Positions 21,951 to 35,780 of a stretch of DNA of 64,000 nucleotides are shown in pieces. Location of the stretch: assembly GCA_021234155.1 (NCBI GenBank), contig JAJEKV010000070.1:5771311-5835310 (forward strand), given 5' to 3'. Each line of letters starts with the position of its first letter. The stretch's first letter is position 1. Below the pieces are notes generated by a model, which saw nothing but the letters and a program-made list of their open reading frames with translations, had not been told where the DNA came from and did not search any database. Source of the DNA: Isoetes taiwanensis (taxonomy: Eukaryota > Streptophyta > Lycopodiopsida > Isoetales > Isoetaceae). The translations under genes were made by a program, and so were the position numbers.

Positions 21951-22898
21951 TGAGGAATCTAAACTTTCATAGACAACAAATTACGGTGTTTACTTGTATA
22001 TGAAACAATGAACATTTATTTGCATGCAGTAAACAGAGCAATGAACATTTAAACAGATCAAACAGCCTTTCATTGCTTCAAATATGACATCCTTTTACTA
22101 AATAAATCCTTCCATCAACCTAGAAAAACACCCGAGAATGTGTAAATACTTGCTCCATTATGCTCGCACCTGATGCTGGACCTAAGGTTGGTGTCTCCAT
22201 GGTTGGTAGGTTGTTGATGTAGAACTGATGCAGTCCCTAGCACTACTGAGCTAGGCTCGAACTGGGTGCATTAACATCGAAGACGACTCCATGATCCGAG
22301 CTTCAAGTCATAATTGGAGGTTTAGGGCTAGGATCTCGTTGGTTCATGTGGCACCACTAGGGTGCGTCCACATAGAAGGATGGTGTGCCTTATCTAAGGA
22401 AGGTAAGTTATTATATACGTTGCTTCCCAAAAAAAAAAAAGGAAGGGCCCTTCCAATGTGTAGGCCAACATGTCCTACATGTAGGGCACCACTTTTGCGC
22501 TTGTACACGTTGATTGCTTCGATGTGTACAATGATGTGTCTGTAGAATATTCATATTTCTAGCATATATCGTATGGGAATGTTATAATAGCCAGGTGGGC
22601 TCTTATGCACATGCCAAAATATGATAGGCTTTAAGGAAGCTAACTCAAAAGCATACTATTATATAGCTCCATCCCTTTGCTCAACAAGATGAGTCACATA
22701 AAACCTATGTAATTCATTTCAGGCAATTGAAAATAACCAACCATGAGAATAGACTCATTTAATGCTAAAAGTAACCTAACACTAACATCATCTATTTAGA
22801 GGATACTTCAATCAGACTTAGCTACCAATATGAATCAAGTACTCACAAAAAAAATAAGTCTCAACATTTTAGCATGTCATATAAACATGTTAGTCATT
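21951..22898. other. Non-coding stretch, no gene recognised
   Basis: Only a short ORF at 22291-22545 (+), interrupted by a poly(A) run. Nothing recognised. Confidence 0.5.
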
Positions 22899-23020
<122 letters not shown>

Positions 23021-23793
23021 AGGGGGCCAATTTATACATGGCAACATGTAAGAGCGCCCCAATTTCATAGGAGCAATGTGAGCATGCAATTGCTCCCTAG
23101 CCCAAATAATCAATCTGGCCCTAACCCTATAGGGGCAAAACCCTAATGGGAGACATTTAAGGGCCCAAACCTTAAAATATCTCATTTTTATATTCCCTTG
23201 GCCAAACCTTGCAAGGTTTGCATTTGAGCCAGTGAGAGAGAAAGAGGGAGGAAAGTCAATTTGCCTAATAGCTAGCCAAGACATCAATGCCAGAAGGTGA
23301 AGTTGCTACCAGGAGGTGGATCAAGCCATCTTTATTGCTCAAAAGAATACAAGGAGTACAATGGGGACTCAAAACCTAGTGAAGAAAATGTCCACTAGAG
23401 CAAAATCACCCACCACATATGTAAGACATAAAAGCAAAGTGTAAAAGCTACAAAGAGCGCAACTGGTTATGAATAAGTGTAAATTTGAATATAGCACTCC
23501 CAACTGATACTCTTGACACCAGTTTTTAAGGAAGAATACTTATAAGCTTTAACAATATGACTACAAGCTGCATTGAGCACTTGAGCATCTGCAAAGACCT
23601 CCATTTGAAAATGAAGAGATTCCATCTCTCCCAGATTGACTAAATGATCTATGTGGATGCCAAATAGAGAGTCCTCTTTGCCAGCTTATCTAGGAGATCG
23701 GATAGATCGACAGCAGGACGTGTTACTATTCAATTCACAATGAAAAAGACCTCTGTCAAGTAGGCCAAATATATTCACACAAGAAGAAGCAAT
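23021..23793. other. Non-coding stretch, no gene recognised
   Basis: No ORF beyond the microsatellite artefact, and no RNA gene seen. Confidence 0.5.
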
Positions 23794-24040
23794 TGTGATG
23801 TTCCACGTATGTATACATTATATGTACAAATACCATCACACATCACCAAGGGTATGTAAGGGCACATTAACCAATATAGAATAAACCAAAAGGGCTAAAG
23901 TTATAGCTATGCTAAACTTACGTTAATTAATTAATTAAGCTAATTTTGTCATCTTAGCTAAGTAATAACTAATTATATAGTTAATTATTATTTATTTAAG
24001 CTAAAGTGCCACTTGGGCCAAATTGATTGGCCCTAATGGA
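23794..24040 (+). mobile_element. LTR head, TGTGATGTTCCACG family
   Basis: The block TGTGATGTTCCACGTAT...ACAAATACCATCACA...AATAAACCAAAAG...CCACTTGGGCCAAAT at 23794-24040 is shared in order with 41497-41742. The latter is immediately preceded by a polypurine tract, which marks this as the start of an LTR. The LTR's far end is not visible and no primer binding site was found downstream. The gag-like remnant at 25614 lies downstream in the same orientation. Confidence 0.7.
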
Positions 24041-25362
24041 CTTGTCAATCTAGGGTTAATCAAAATGGGCCTCCACCCCAAATCGATTTGGGGGAGTTAG
24101 GTAGATCAGCGTGTTCAACCTTGTGCAAACTGGAGAGATGGAGAACCTAAGAGATAACGAATCTAGTCAGGATACCGGTTAGTGCGTAGATAGCTTGAGT
24201 TTCTAGCTAGGATTAACCCTTGTATGAGTAGATGTATGGTTAATATTCTACTGTTGCCTAAGCTGACGTTATGTATTGATTTATGGTAGTTAGTTGGAGA
24301 CCATCAGTGTCGCTGAGCTTACAAGGATGGAAGCACAATAGGTCATGGAGCTAGCAACTGCTGTAGATGTCCAAGAGCTAGCAAAGGGTAACCAAAATGA
24401 TATGGGTATCCAGTACCTTAATTTGGGTGATGGGGACTGCATCATGGAAGGGTGTAACTTTTCCATACTTCTATACGCATACAATGAGATCAGTCAGAAG
24501 TTTGTATGGGAGGACGTCCCCATCTACCTCAGTCTCGAACTTCGACAGGCCATCGAGCAGGAGACGGTGACCCATTCAGACAGGTAAAAAGCCAAGATGA
24601 AGAGAATACCTCCATCTGGCATGAGAAAGTCATGCCCAGACGAAAGTAGAGAACGAAGAGTCAAACACAATCCAAACCTGCCAGACTGGCCCTGAAAAGA
24701 GAAGGCATAAGTATACCGTATGCAAACTCGGGGATGGCTATAAAATGTAGTTCCAAGCCATAGGCGGAGTGAGTAAGGCTACATTGTCGAACTAGCAACG
24801 TGACCGAGTCCAAGTTGCCCAATGTCTCCTCCTGTTATGCCGCCACCATGCTTGTCTTGTAAGAGGCAGCAGAGGAATATATGGTAGCCCTCTTCGGTGA
24901 TGCCAACATTGTGCTATTCATGTAAAGCATGTTACCATTATGCCAAAGAACTTGCATTTAGCACAGAGGATTAGAGGGGATAATCGTTAGAATAGGTACA
25001 ACATACCCTTTTTTTTTAAACCACTATACATTTTTTGTATAAATACAAATCTTTTACCCCTTTTGGGTATATATGTGCAAGTATCTTGCTTAGTACCACA
25101 TTTGTTATGGGAAAAAGGCGGAATAATAATAATAATAATAATAACAAAATTAAATTATTATTAAAATAAAATATCATTTTTTTATTTCAATAAATGCTGA
25201 CATTAGCCTATTTATGTGGAGTTTCATTTTAGCGCTTCACCTTTGCTACTCCTCTCAGCACTTTTCTCTCCTCTTGTTCTGCCGCCTTGTCTTATGGACT
25301 ACTCTAGGTGCGTTCAATGGTATGCCGATGGAGAGCACTGAGATTCCACCGACTCCACGGAT

Positions 25363-25365
<3 letters not shown>
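24041..25365. other. Probable retroelement leader region, no gene recognised
   Basis: An 80-residue ORF at 24345-24587 (+; contains NLGDGDCIMEGCNFSILLYA) is not recognised. The stretch may be the remains of the LTR and leader of the element starting at 23794. A short ATA repeat is near 25125-25145. Confidence 0.4.
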
Positions 25366-25395
<30 letters not shown>

Positions 25396-25600
25396 GGACG
25401 AAAGCCAAAAAGTTTATTAATCAGAGAAAAAGTACAACATTTACATGTCTCATCTAACTGTGTAAGCACACAGAGATGCCACAGGAGCACGAGCCTGGAG
25501 CACAATGTACTTACTCCAGAATAGGAGACTAATGATAAGAATCAATTCGAAGATACTGAATATGCTGAGCAGGAGAAGTCTACTAAAAAAGAAAGAAGAA
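25366..25600 (-). mobile_element. 3' end of a poly(A) LINE/retroposon
   Basis: A T-run at about 25366-25394 is the poly(A) tail on the - strand. The sequence before the tail reads ATTAATAAACTTTTTGGCTT then TCGTCCCT, typical of plant LINE 3' ends. The 5' extent and target duplication are not determined. Confidence 0.6.
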
Positions 25601-25613
25601 AGATTATCAGAAA

Positions 25614-26170
25614 ATGGTTGCCTCCACAAAGATTAGCATATGGAGGAACCAAAATCTCGCTCAGTTCTCGGGCATGGATGCCAAGTCTTGGTTAGAGGAG
25701 ATCCATCAGTGCAGCACCTCGTACAGAATGACTAATAACGACACCGAGAAAGTTACTACCAATAACCTCACGGGTTCTGCACATATTTGGTGGAAGGGGT
25801 ATGCAAAAGCCAATGCTTGACAAGGAGTAAGTGCAACTTCAAGATATTTCCTAAAGCTTTTAAAGCTCACTATATTCCACGTACCTATAATTGTCAGCAA
25901 ATCCATGCTTTCCATAGGCTGGCACGGAAGCACTTATCAGTACAAGCTTACACTAATGAGTTCCTGCGCCTTCCCGTGTATGTACTGGTTATTTCAAAGA
26001 GGCGAGCAGTGGAAGAATACATTGAGGGATTGTTTGGCAATCTCAAGAAAATGGTACGTGCTGAAGCTGCAAAAGCTCCAAATCAGTGGCTGAAGCTGCA
26101 GCAAAAGCCCTCAATCTCAAAGAGGAAACAACCAAAATATCATACAGTGAACTTCCAGCTTCGGTGAAGG
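25614..26170 (+). pseudogene. Gypsy-type gag remnant
   Basis: Reading with frame changes gives FSGMDAKSWLEEIHQ..., GSAHIWWKGYAKA, FKAHYIPRTYNCQQIHAFHR, LARKHLSVQAYTNEFLRL and RRAVEEYIEGLFGNLKKMVR. These correspond to the retrotransposon gag domain of Ty3/gypsy elements (W..L, F...Y.P, L.QG..SV..Y..EF.RL). At least one stop and one frameshift break it. No zinc knuckle, protease or RT follows; the next ORF (26086-26559) is not recognised. Confidence 0.8.
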
Positions 26171-27104
<934 letters not shown>

Positions 27105-28909
27105 TCCCTTCAAATTCCTTGTGATATTCAGTGGATGCCATGGCTTGATCTTCCTTGCAAAATCCGGTGGAGGGTTCAAATTTTCAGAGGATTCAGTGAA
27201 TGCTTCAAACCTTCCATGGCTGCCACCATCTCCTTTTCTGACTCTGTTTTGCCTTTTCTCTTTTTCTATATGATATATTTTTATTTGCGACAATTTAGTA
27301 CACTAAGTTTTTACTGTCTAGTTGGTCATTTATACGGCTCTCTCTCTTTGCTCTAAACCTTTCTTGATCCTTGACCTTTTTTCCCTCTTTCATCACGACG
27401 TGTCTTCAAACAAGAAGTTATTAAGTTTGGGTTGTACCATAAATCCACTTCTAAAAACTTATCATAGGGCAAAGTTTGCCAATGTTCGTTCATGGTTATT
27501 TCTTCCCTTTTTTGTGTGGTGTTTTCTAGGGGGATATGCAATTACATACCAAGGGGTCTTCCATCGTCGATTCACTTGGTTCTTACCTTGGAGATCGAGG
27601 TTTAAGCCCCACGTTGCACATATCAGGTTATTTTGGGCGACCACGATTCACAGTACATTTTTATTTCTATTCTCTTATAGATTTCTTATGTAGTTTGTCT
27701 CTTGCTCGATTTCATTGGTCTCAGATGCAGTTGTTCTTTTTGTTGGTTGCCTCGTAGTACCCCTTAGATGCATTTTTATTGCTTCATTTTTATGTGCATT
27801 TCCCTTAGATTGCTCCTTCTATGTATGTTGTCTTTTTCCATGAGGATGAAATTGAGTTCTCAGGTCTTGTATGGTAATCGTTGTTTGGGGCGTGAACCTT
27901 TAGTAGCTATACATTTCTACATTTCATAAGTTTGTATGCACCTTGTATTCATTTTTTATCCTTTATGAAATAGAGCATTGAATTTTTTAGAATTGGTACA
28001 ATTAACATCGCATTTGTTTCTTACACGTAGGCATTTTTGTAATTGTCTCATGACGGAGTTGAATTTTCATAGGCCTTGTCCAATTGATATCGTACGAGTA
28101 TGGCACGTACTGCCAGTGTATAACAAACCTTTTTTTCCCAATAGGAAAAAAGCATTTTGTTTATAAAATTAATAGGATTATATAAGTTTGAACCGGATTG
28201 GCCCTTTTGTTACGAAATCCATTAGGAACTTTCTTGTAACGAATATATATAAAAGGATGAGCATGAAGTTTCTTTTTAACAAAATTTAAAAAGAATCATG
28301 TATTGGACTTGTATGTAATGAGAACTCTCTTTACAAGCACGTACAATGGAAACAAAACAAAACTTTTCTATTTCAAGTCATTCTACAAGTTCATCAAGTG
28401 TTGTAGTGCACATTGCAAAACCTATAATGCATGCACTATATGATGAAAAAATGTTTTGGAGGTGGTCGTTTAATAGCATTTAATATTGTAGGCGTATCTT
28501 AAATATAATATTGGCATTCCCTATACATAAGTAGCTTAGTAAGAAAATCCTACTAGTATAAAATATAACCGAAAAAAATTCTAGGACCTATGGCTTCAAC
28601 CGGCCCAAATCCTTATACGCCATTTTTTGGACCAGCCGTATATCCTATAATATTTCATATGGACCGAAACTTTTTAATTTGAACAGGATGTTTTATTCAA
28701 TTCTAGGACTTTGTTGCACACTGCTTACCGGTTATAGTTTTTCATTTTCTCTTTTAGTTATTATATAGTCATGTGGTCGGACTTGCATCATGTAGTTTTG
28801 CACGACCCATAAGATTGTATTTGGTTTCTCATTATCTCAATGTATTGTTTTATATTTGGCCTTTGGGCATAAGGAAATGTCGAGGGATGTCATGTTTGCG
28901 GTTTCTATT
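27105..28909. other. Non-coding stretch, no gene recognised
   Basis: T-rich. The longest ORFs (27322-27693 +, 27135-27356 +) show no domain. Nothing else seen. Confidence 0.45.
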
Positions 28910-29527
28910 GCTAATATCTTTCTTTTTTTTTTTTTTTTTTTTTTTGGAAAAGGAAGGATTTGATATTAATCATAACTTAAAAACATACAAAGATAGAAAG
29001 GCTCAGAGCCCGAATAGAAAGTAACTGAATACAATGAGAACTAAAATCCAAAATCATATCAAGCGATCTGTGGTATTTGGGTCTGAAGTTGAAGAACAGA
29101 TCTTGCCGGAGCAGAATTCTGAGAAGGGGAGGATTGGATCGGAAGAGATGATAAATTAAGAAGGGAAGCCGGGATAGCAGGTAAATCAGGGAAGGAATGG
29201 GTGGCAGTGAGAGGCATGGCAAAGGATGGTGGGGCAATCCAATTAATTTCAGACCAGGAAGGAGTGAGCAGCAGTAACTCATCAAGGGGAACTTGTATTA
29301 TGTCAAGAAGGACGCCAGCAGCTGCTTCACATCTGCCTTTATGATAATAGTACATCGACCTCAGGCAGGAGAATTGCTGTTCTGTAAGCAGGCGGTTGTG
29401 GGTACCAATAAACTTGTGCAGAATATGCGCGTTATATGCTTCCTTAAGGAGGAATTTGAGCCTGAAGGTTGCCCTCACAGCTTGTCTTGGAGTTCCCGAG
29501 TGGTGCACAGGGACAGCTAATATCTTT
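28910..29527 (-). mobile_element. Short retroposon with poly(A) tail and 12-bp target duplication
   Basis: Direct repeats GCTAATATCTTT lie at 28910-28921 and 29516-29527. The insert (28922-29515, 594 bp) reads on the - strand and ends in a poly(A) tail (T-run 28923-28944). The tail is preceded by a 3' end (ATTAATATCAAATCCTTCC) resembling that of plant LINEs. Its 5' part is open (see 29059-29508). These are the hallmarks of target-primed reverse transcription with 5' truncation. Confidence 0.9.
29059..29508 (-). pseudogene. Coding fragment carried by the 28910-29527 retroposon
   Basis: The frame is open from the 5' insertion boundary for about 149 codons, with no genuine ATG at its start, so it is the C-terminal tail of a longer protein. 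It contains LKFLLKEAYNAHILHKF and MYYYHKGRCEAAAGVLLD, then a Ser/Pro-rich end. I do not recognise the family. It could be the C-terminus of a LINE ORF2 or of a reverse-transcribed host mRNA. Confidence 0.55.
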
Positions 29528-29969
29528 TGAGTCGGGCTCTTATATCATTTCTTTGTTTCTTCCCACATTTTTCACTTTTTTTTTTCATCTTAATGGGCAC
29601 AGTTGGCATGTGTTACGCGCTGGTACTTTGCAGGGTGTTGAATATGGCTAGGTTTCTTAGCATGTGTTAAATATTGGTACTTGGCAGGGTCTTCAATATG
29701 GCTAGGATTGTTCTCGTCCTATAATCACTTTGTTTGCTAGTCTCACCCCAAGTTTTTTATTTTAATTTGTCGTTTGCCTGTAGATGCAATTTGCATGCTA
29801 TTGGTGGTTATGTTTTACATGTTATTTCCAGTCCTTTGCTTATGCGTTTATTCTTGGGTTGGTGTACACGAATTCAAGTATAGGGCACATATTTCAATCA
29901 CATCAATTTGCTTTAGCTACTGTATTTGTATTTCTTTATGATCCTTGGTCCACTACATGAATTCATTAG
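29528..29969. other. Non-coding, with a 54-bp tandem duplication
   Basis: gcatgtgtta...ggtactt(t/g)gcagggt...aatatggctagg is present at 29606-29659 and again at 29660-29713, diverged. Nothing else seen. Confidence 0.7.
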
Positions 29970-31993
29970 CATTAGAGTTGTCCTGGGAACCATTGACCAG
30001 AAATGGTCCACTATACCCCCTGCCACTTAAACCGATGTATCTCACAAGAGAAATTTTAATTTCAAAATATACCAACACTATTTGAGTCTTCACTTGATTC
30101 TTAATGATCTATGAGAATTTCATGACCATTGGATTCACCTTTATATTGGTATAATTGTTCAAACTTTGGAGCATTTGGCAGTTTTTACAGCACTCTAGAA
30201 CTGCATTCTTCAATTTTCTAGCATAAAAGTGTCTAAACTTTGCTAAATATGAAATTAATTGATGTGTTATGATAAAACATATCAATTTGCATGTTTCCAT
30301 ATTTTGCCCTATCATTTGATATCAATTGAAGTCGCCAAACTCTATTTTGCTTAAAAATGTTGCATGAGGTTCAAGAATTATTTCTCTTATTATTACAAAT
30401 TTTGACTTAATTTTTGTGACAATGAGTCCTTAACTAGACAAGCTATAGTCTAAGGAATTTTTTTTATATTTATATGTTTTACTACTATCATTATTAACTA
30501 AAGAAATTATTGTACAGAATTCAAAATAGTGGGTTAAACTGCTTCAATAAACCCCATCTATAAGTCTCATAAGAATAGTAAATGATGCATTCTAATTAAT
30601 TCTATATAGGAATTTACTTTATCAACATAAGTACAGTGTAACTAGGGTATAACCATGCATTATCTAGATCTAAACAAGATCTAATATAACAAGATGAACA
30701 CAAAGAAAGGTTCCAAAGTGCATTGATTCTATTTTATTCTATTCTATAGGTCGAAAACTCAACAATAATGTAGGTAATGATGGTTATTGATGAATAGAGG
30801 ACAATATCACGAAGTTTAGCCATGACTATAAATAAATAGATCAAAGGACTTTCCGTACCTGTTTTTCTAGTTCATCTAAAATATTAACTTATTGCACTAC
30901 ATTTCTCCCATAAGCCTTTTAAATGGCTCAATATATGATAAAAATGGATATTGAGGTCCTTGGTGTGGTCTTATTAGAAGAAAAAATGAAGAAACCTACT
31001 TACTTTCCACTATTATAAAGTTAGACAATGTGTGGCTGCTCCAAACTATTATAGTCTAAGTAGGACCATAGTACATGTAGATCAACTTTTATGATAGGCT
31101 ATAATTTTTGTAAATTTGAACCTTTGTTGGCAATATATATCTCAAAAATCATGTTAGAATAATATATTATATACAAGATTTGAATATAAATAAGCATGGA
31201 TTATTTATAGGTCCAGGATTAAACCAACTGGATTGAGAAAATTTCTCTATTTATTTGCATTGGCTTTATTCATTTTGTCCCCTACAATGATATTATGATT
31301 TCTCATCGTCTATAAGATAATTTTGGAAAGGTGTAAGTGCACTTTCTCACATATTCAAAGCAGCCCTTAGCTACTTTATTTTTGTGCTTCAATATCACCT
31401 TTTAGATAAACAATCCTCTATAATCAACTAATGTTATCATATATTGTGATATAAACTATATTCGAAAGACTTGATTAAGATGATGATGTTCTTGATTTTT
31501 AAATTAGAGGTCATGTGGACCAATAATTAGCATCGGCATAGCAGTCTATCTTGATCTTCTTTATTCATATCTTTTCATATTTTTCCTTAGTTCATCTTCC
31601 ATTGCTATCTTAACTTTGGGAAGCTTTGAAATATGGCATTTGAAGTTCATTTTCAAGGCACGAATCTAGAGATCAAATATGGAAAACATTTGATGATAAC
31701 TTGGAACTAATACTAAAAGTTTTAGCCCAAACCTAGCAATAGATATTTTTTATTGATAGAGGATCTCATGAAATTTTAATATCCTAAAATTCAGCTTGAG
31801 ATCCAATAAGGTAAAGAAGTTATTGATTTAAAATGAACTTGTGGACCAGTAATGGTCTTAGGTACAGAAACCTTTATTGATTTATCATGATCGTACCTTT
31901 TGCTCTTTTTCTTTACTTGTTTTTCCATTGGTTTCATATCCATACAAGCATTCATATATGATTTTTTCAATGACATACTATTTCAATAAATTT

Positions 31994-33721
31994 CCTTCAA
32001 ATATATATATATATATTTTTTTTTTTGAAGGCAAGGTTTTTTATATTTTATAAATAAAGGTGGTCCAAAGACCTTATTACAAGACTCCTCAAGAGGCAGA
32101 TAGGAAGAATTATATCAGTCAGTAGAACACATAAAACATCACATAACAAAATATCAAGTACTTAGGTTGGAACCCCCTCGACCTCTTCTTTGCTCTAAGT
32201 ACTATGTGGGGCACCGCTGGTTCCCATCAGTACTAGAACAGTGACCACAACCTCTTCCCCAGCAGCAAATACTATGGAAGAGGGTTCCTTGCTTTTCCAC
32301 TGTTATTTTGCTTCTGCTCCTGTCCACGTGCTTCTACTAGGCCTCCAAAAAGGACTGCTCAAAGATATGACATTTTAAGCACAACACTCCCGAAGGTCAT
32401 CCTAGCCAATAATGTTATGCAACAGGCCCATATCTGCTGCTAAAATCAGAGCCTGCATTCCCATGAAGATCCCCTCCGGATGTAGCAAGCCTTAGGCTAA
32501 CTCTGAAATTCAGGCTCCAAAAGTAGCCCACATGCATCCAACTCTATGGTCTTGTCAGCCCATATAAGTCAAGTATTCACATATTAGAACCCTCCCGATT
32601 TCTAAATGTGTATTGAGCCCATCACATTTCAAGTTTGGTTAGGATTTCCTCAGAGCATTCTCCTGGCTGGGACAGGAGATCACGAGCTGCTCCAAATCCC
32701 CGTCCTAAAGATACTAGTTCCTTTACCAGGCATGGGTTAAAAGGCCAGAACAAAAGAGACTGTTTCTTAGTAGTACAACAGGTTTAGCTGCCATAGTTTC
32801 CTGCAACTATCTCACGAAAATAGTTTAAGCCCCCATCTGAACCAATAAAGCAAACCAGACAATCCCCACCGAAAGATGTTCTTGCAATACTGCCCGACAT
32901 GTTACCTTAGCATAAGCACATCAAACATAATCTCAAGCCCAGCCACAGATGTCGGCTTAATAAATCTGTAGCTAGACAAAATCTTTAGCTAACATACTTC
33001 ACTAAAGTAGCTTAAAACGATTCAGAAGATAGAAAGAAAGAAACAAGACTGCAAACCAGCCATAGACAAGATTCGATCCTCAAGTAGGCCCCTTCTGCAC
33101 ATGCTTAGAGAAGAAACACTGATGTAGCAAGGGATTTAGATAAATGGCAAGTTCCAACAGCATACAACACATAAGCCCTCGAAACTCCTCTGAAAATAGC
33201 ATGGATTCAGACATTTCAAGAACTTGTTCCCAACGCGCGAGGTTGGAGATCTCTATTCTGTAAGAACCTAGACTATAAAAATAAAGAGACTAACAGGCCT
33301 TCTTCATATCCGGCCAAGACACTGCAGTGAGTGCAGGTCATAACCGCACTGGAGCGGCCTTCCAACCAAGGCTGAAGACGACCTGATATCCAAAAAGACC
33401 AAGCAGCTCAAAGACTGAAAAATCACCATTAGGGCTTACCATAGTAGGCATGATCAGAATCGAAATGAATCAGAGGCAGGGTCTGCATATCTGTAGCTTG
33501 AGGCCACAGAAGAAGCTCCACACACCACTCCTTATCCGCAGCCTGAACCATGCCAGCTCCGTCCAGAGCTCATCCAGCAGCATCTTGGGAAGGATCTGCA
33601 AGAGCAACAGGGTCGGGCCTCCCGGCGCCGGCCCTAAAGAAATTTCTGTGCCCTAGCCCATCGCCGGCTCGTTGTCGGCTCGCAACCTGTTCTAGTTTAA
33701 TATTTCTCCCCTTCAAATATA
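31994..33721 (-). mobile_element. 1.7-kb poly(A) retroposon with 12-bp target duplication
   Basis: Direct repeats CCTTCAAATATA lie at 31994-32005 and 33710-33721. The insert (32006-33709) reads on the - strand and ends in poly(A) (T-run about 32016-32026), after an AT repeat. The interior is GC-richer than its surroundings and has no long ORF; the best is 33450-33656 on the opposite strand. It could be a LINE 5'/3' UTR composite, a SINE-like RNA or a retroposed non-coding transcript. I do not recognise it. Confidence 0.87.
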
Positions 33722-33949
33722 ACAAAATAAACATCAATTAAAAGTCACTTAAAATGGTTACTATAAGTCAAAGCTAAAGCTTCAAATTACAGACCAACAA
33801 ATATTTTTTATGCATGAAGCAATTAATCAACTACCTATATACCAAATTTGAAGTAAAAAATCATTTCTATGCAAAAGTTATAGATTTTTAATTGAAAAAG
33901 CCTTCTGGGAACCATTATTGGTCCACAGAAGACCATTGAATAATTTAAG

Positions 33950-34545
33950 GGCTAAACTTAGCTATTTGGCGATATTTTAGCACATTTTCGGAAAAAATTG
34001 GCTAAAGTAAATGGAAAAAATTGGGAAAAAAATTATAATTTTAGCTTAACTTTTTTCGGGCCTGCACCAACCCTAGAGCTCTTTAGCCAAACGCTAGAAA
34101 GTAAGAGAGTGAAATTTTGTATTGTTTAGCTAAACCATAGAAACTTTTAGAATGAATTTCGGGCTAGTTTAGCTAATATTGTTCTAGTTTATAAGAAATA
34201 TATGATTAGTAGTTTAGTTTCTAGCATTATAAATTGATTTGAGTCATAGATGTTGCTAGCTAGCATTATTTTACAATGTTTTCACAAAGAAAATGACTAA
34301 AATAAGTGGAAACAATTGAAAAAGAGTATCGTAATTTGGCTTAATATTTTCCGTTGACCACACCATAGAAATTTTGGGGATGATGTTTGGATTAGTTTAG
34401 CTAAACGCTAGAAAGTATGAGAGGAAAAATATGTAGAGTTTAGCTAAACCACAGAAAGTTTGGGATTAATATCGAGCGAGTTTAGCCAAAGTCATTCTGG
34501 CTAATAAGAAATATGCGATTAGTAATTTATTCCCTGCAGAAGACA
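33950..34545. repeat. Diverged tandem duplication, ~310-bp unit
   Basis: The phrases gctaaacgctagaaagta (34397) and gccaaacgctagaaagta (34086), plus taagaaatatatgattagta (about 34192) and taagaaatatgcgattagta (about 34505), recur with a period of about 310 bp. The unit includes a ggaaaaaattgggaaa-type segment and a gtttagctaaacca segment. Confidence 0.75.
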
Positions 34546-34910
34546 GAAAACTGTTTTGACCCTGTCATGTTTGACTGACTATATCTTCCTTCCTAGACTT
34601 CAGATTGGAACAAGGTTTTTTGTATATTCATTCTTACCTTGTATAGAAAAATAACATTATAATGAAAACAATAAAAAAAATCCTTTTATTGAGACAGTTT
34701 TACATTATGTAAACATGAAGCGAACTGGACTTGACCGCCCTTGATTCAACTAAACATAACTTTCAATTTTCGAGGTATATGCATTTTTAACTCTTTTTCC
34801 TGTGCAATGTGACTGCCATATATTAACATGTAGAAAGGGTTTAACTGAATTTTGTTAAAGCAAACTACGCAAATGAACTATTTATGGTCCATCAAGGGAC
34901 AACTCTAGTG

Positions 34911-35694
34911 TTAGGCATTCTTCGAGGTTCTACGGGGTATAATTAGATGCATATTTTTTTGTCACAGACATTTTGGTGGCCGGTATTCCTAGTGCATGGT
35001 CACCTTTGGGGCATTTTTAAGCATCCTTCATGTTCCATTAGACGTGTGGGTTTTGGCTTTCCTATTAACGGTTGTGGTTTTCTCGTGCTTGTTGTACTCA
35101 TCGCGTATATTTTTTGGCGACATGCGTGATATATTGTGGGGTTCATCCCTTTTTCTATTTTAAGGTTCATTTGTTTTCTCCGTATGTTTTCTTCATTTTT
35201 GTGAAATTGCTGGTTGGAGGATCGTGTAATTGTTGATGCGTGGGCTTTTCACCAGTTGCTCTTTGCTTTAGGTTCAATTATCTTTGTGTTGCTTGACTTG
35301 ATCTTAGGTAGATGTTGCTTTGCATTTTTCAGTTTTCAATAGGATGGGTTTGGTTTTGGTTGAAGTTTATTAGAGAAAGCGTGTTTTTAATCAGCCTTTT
35401 ATACGTATGCATTCTAGTGCTTTTCTGTTCTTATTTCTAGGTTTTTGAAAGAATAAGTATTTCTAGGTTTTTGAAAGAACAAGTATGGTTTCTATTCTAG
35501 GTCTTTCTCTGTTATTATTTCTAGGTATTTGAAAGAACAGATATATATAGAAAAAGAACAGAATAAGACAGAACAGATATATACAAATTAAATGTATAGT
35601 TCTGTTCTAATTCTGTTTCTATCTATCTGCTGTATCTATTTTAATTCCCTATCTATCGGCTCTTATTCAATTGCTACCTGCTCTTATTCTATTG

Positions 35695-35695
<1 letters not shown>
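34911..35695. other. Non-coding stretch with short local repeats
   Basis: A phrase tttctaggtttttgaaagaa is repeated about three times at 35438-35545. No gene recognised. Confidence 0.6.

Positions 35696-35780
<85 letters not shown>
35696..35780. repeat. (CTAT)n microsatellite, ~85 bp
   Basis: A perfect ctatctat tract, the third long GATA/TATC array of the window. Confidence 0.98.

Larger units (their letters stand above)
29970..34910. mobile_element. Possible CACTA-like element delimited by short TIRs
   Basis: The left end CATTAGAGTTGTCC (29970-29983) and the inverted right end CACTAGAGTTGTCC (34910 inward) match at 13 of 14 bases. The right end starts with CACTA. Related gaccagaaatggtcc-like sub-terminal motifs lie near 29990, 31843 and 33905. 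The 3-bp flanks (tag and tta) do not match, and no transposase is visible inside, so this would be an old non-autonomous element. A 1.7-kb retroposon is nested in it. Confidence 0.45.

Noticed and set aside
30720-30750. (TATTC)n stretch as another LINE tail
   Set aside because: No LINE 3' UTR sequence adjoins it.
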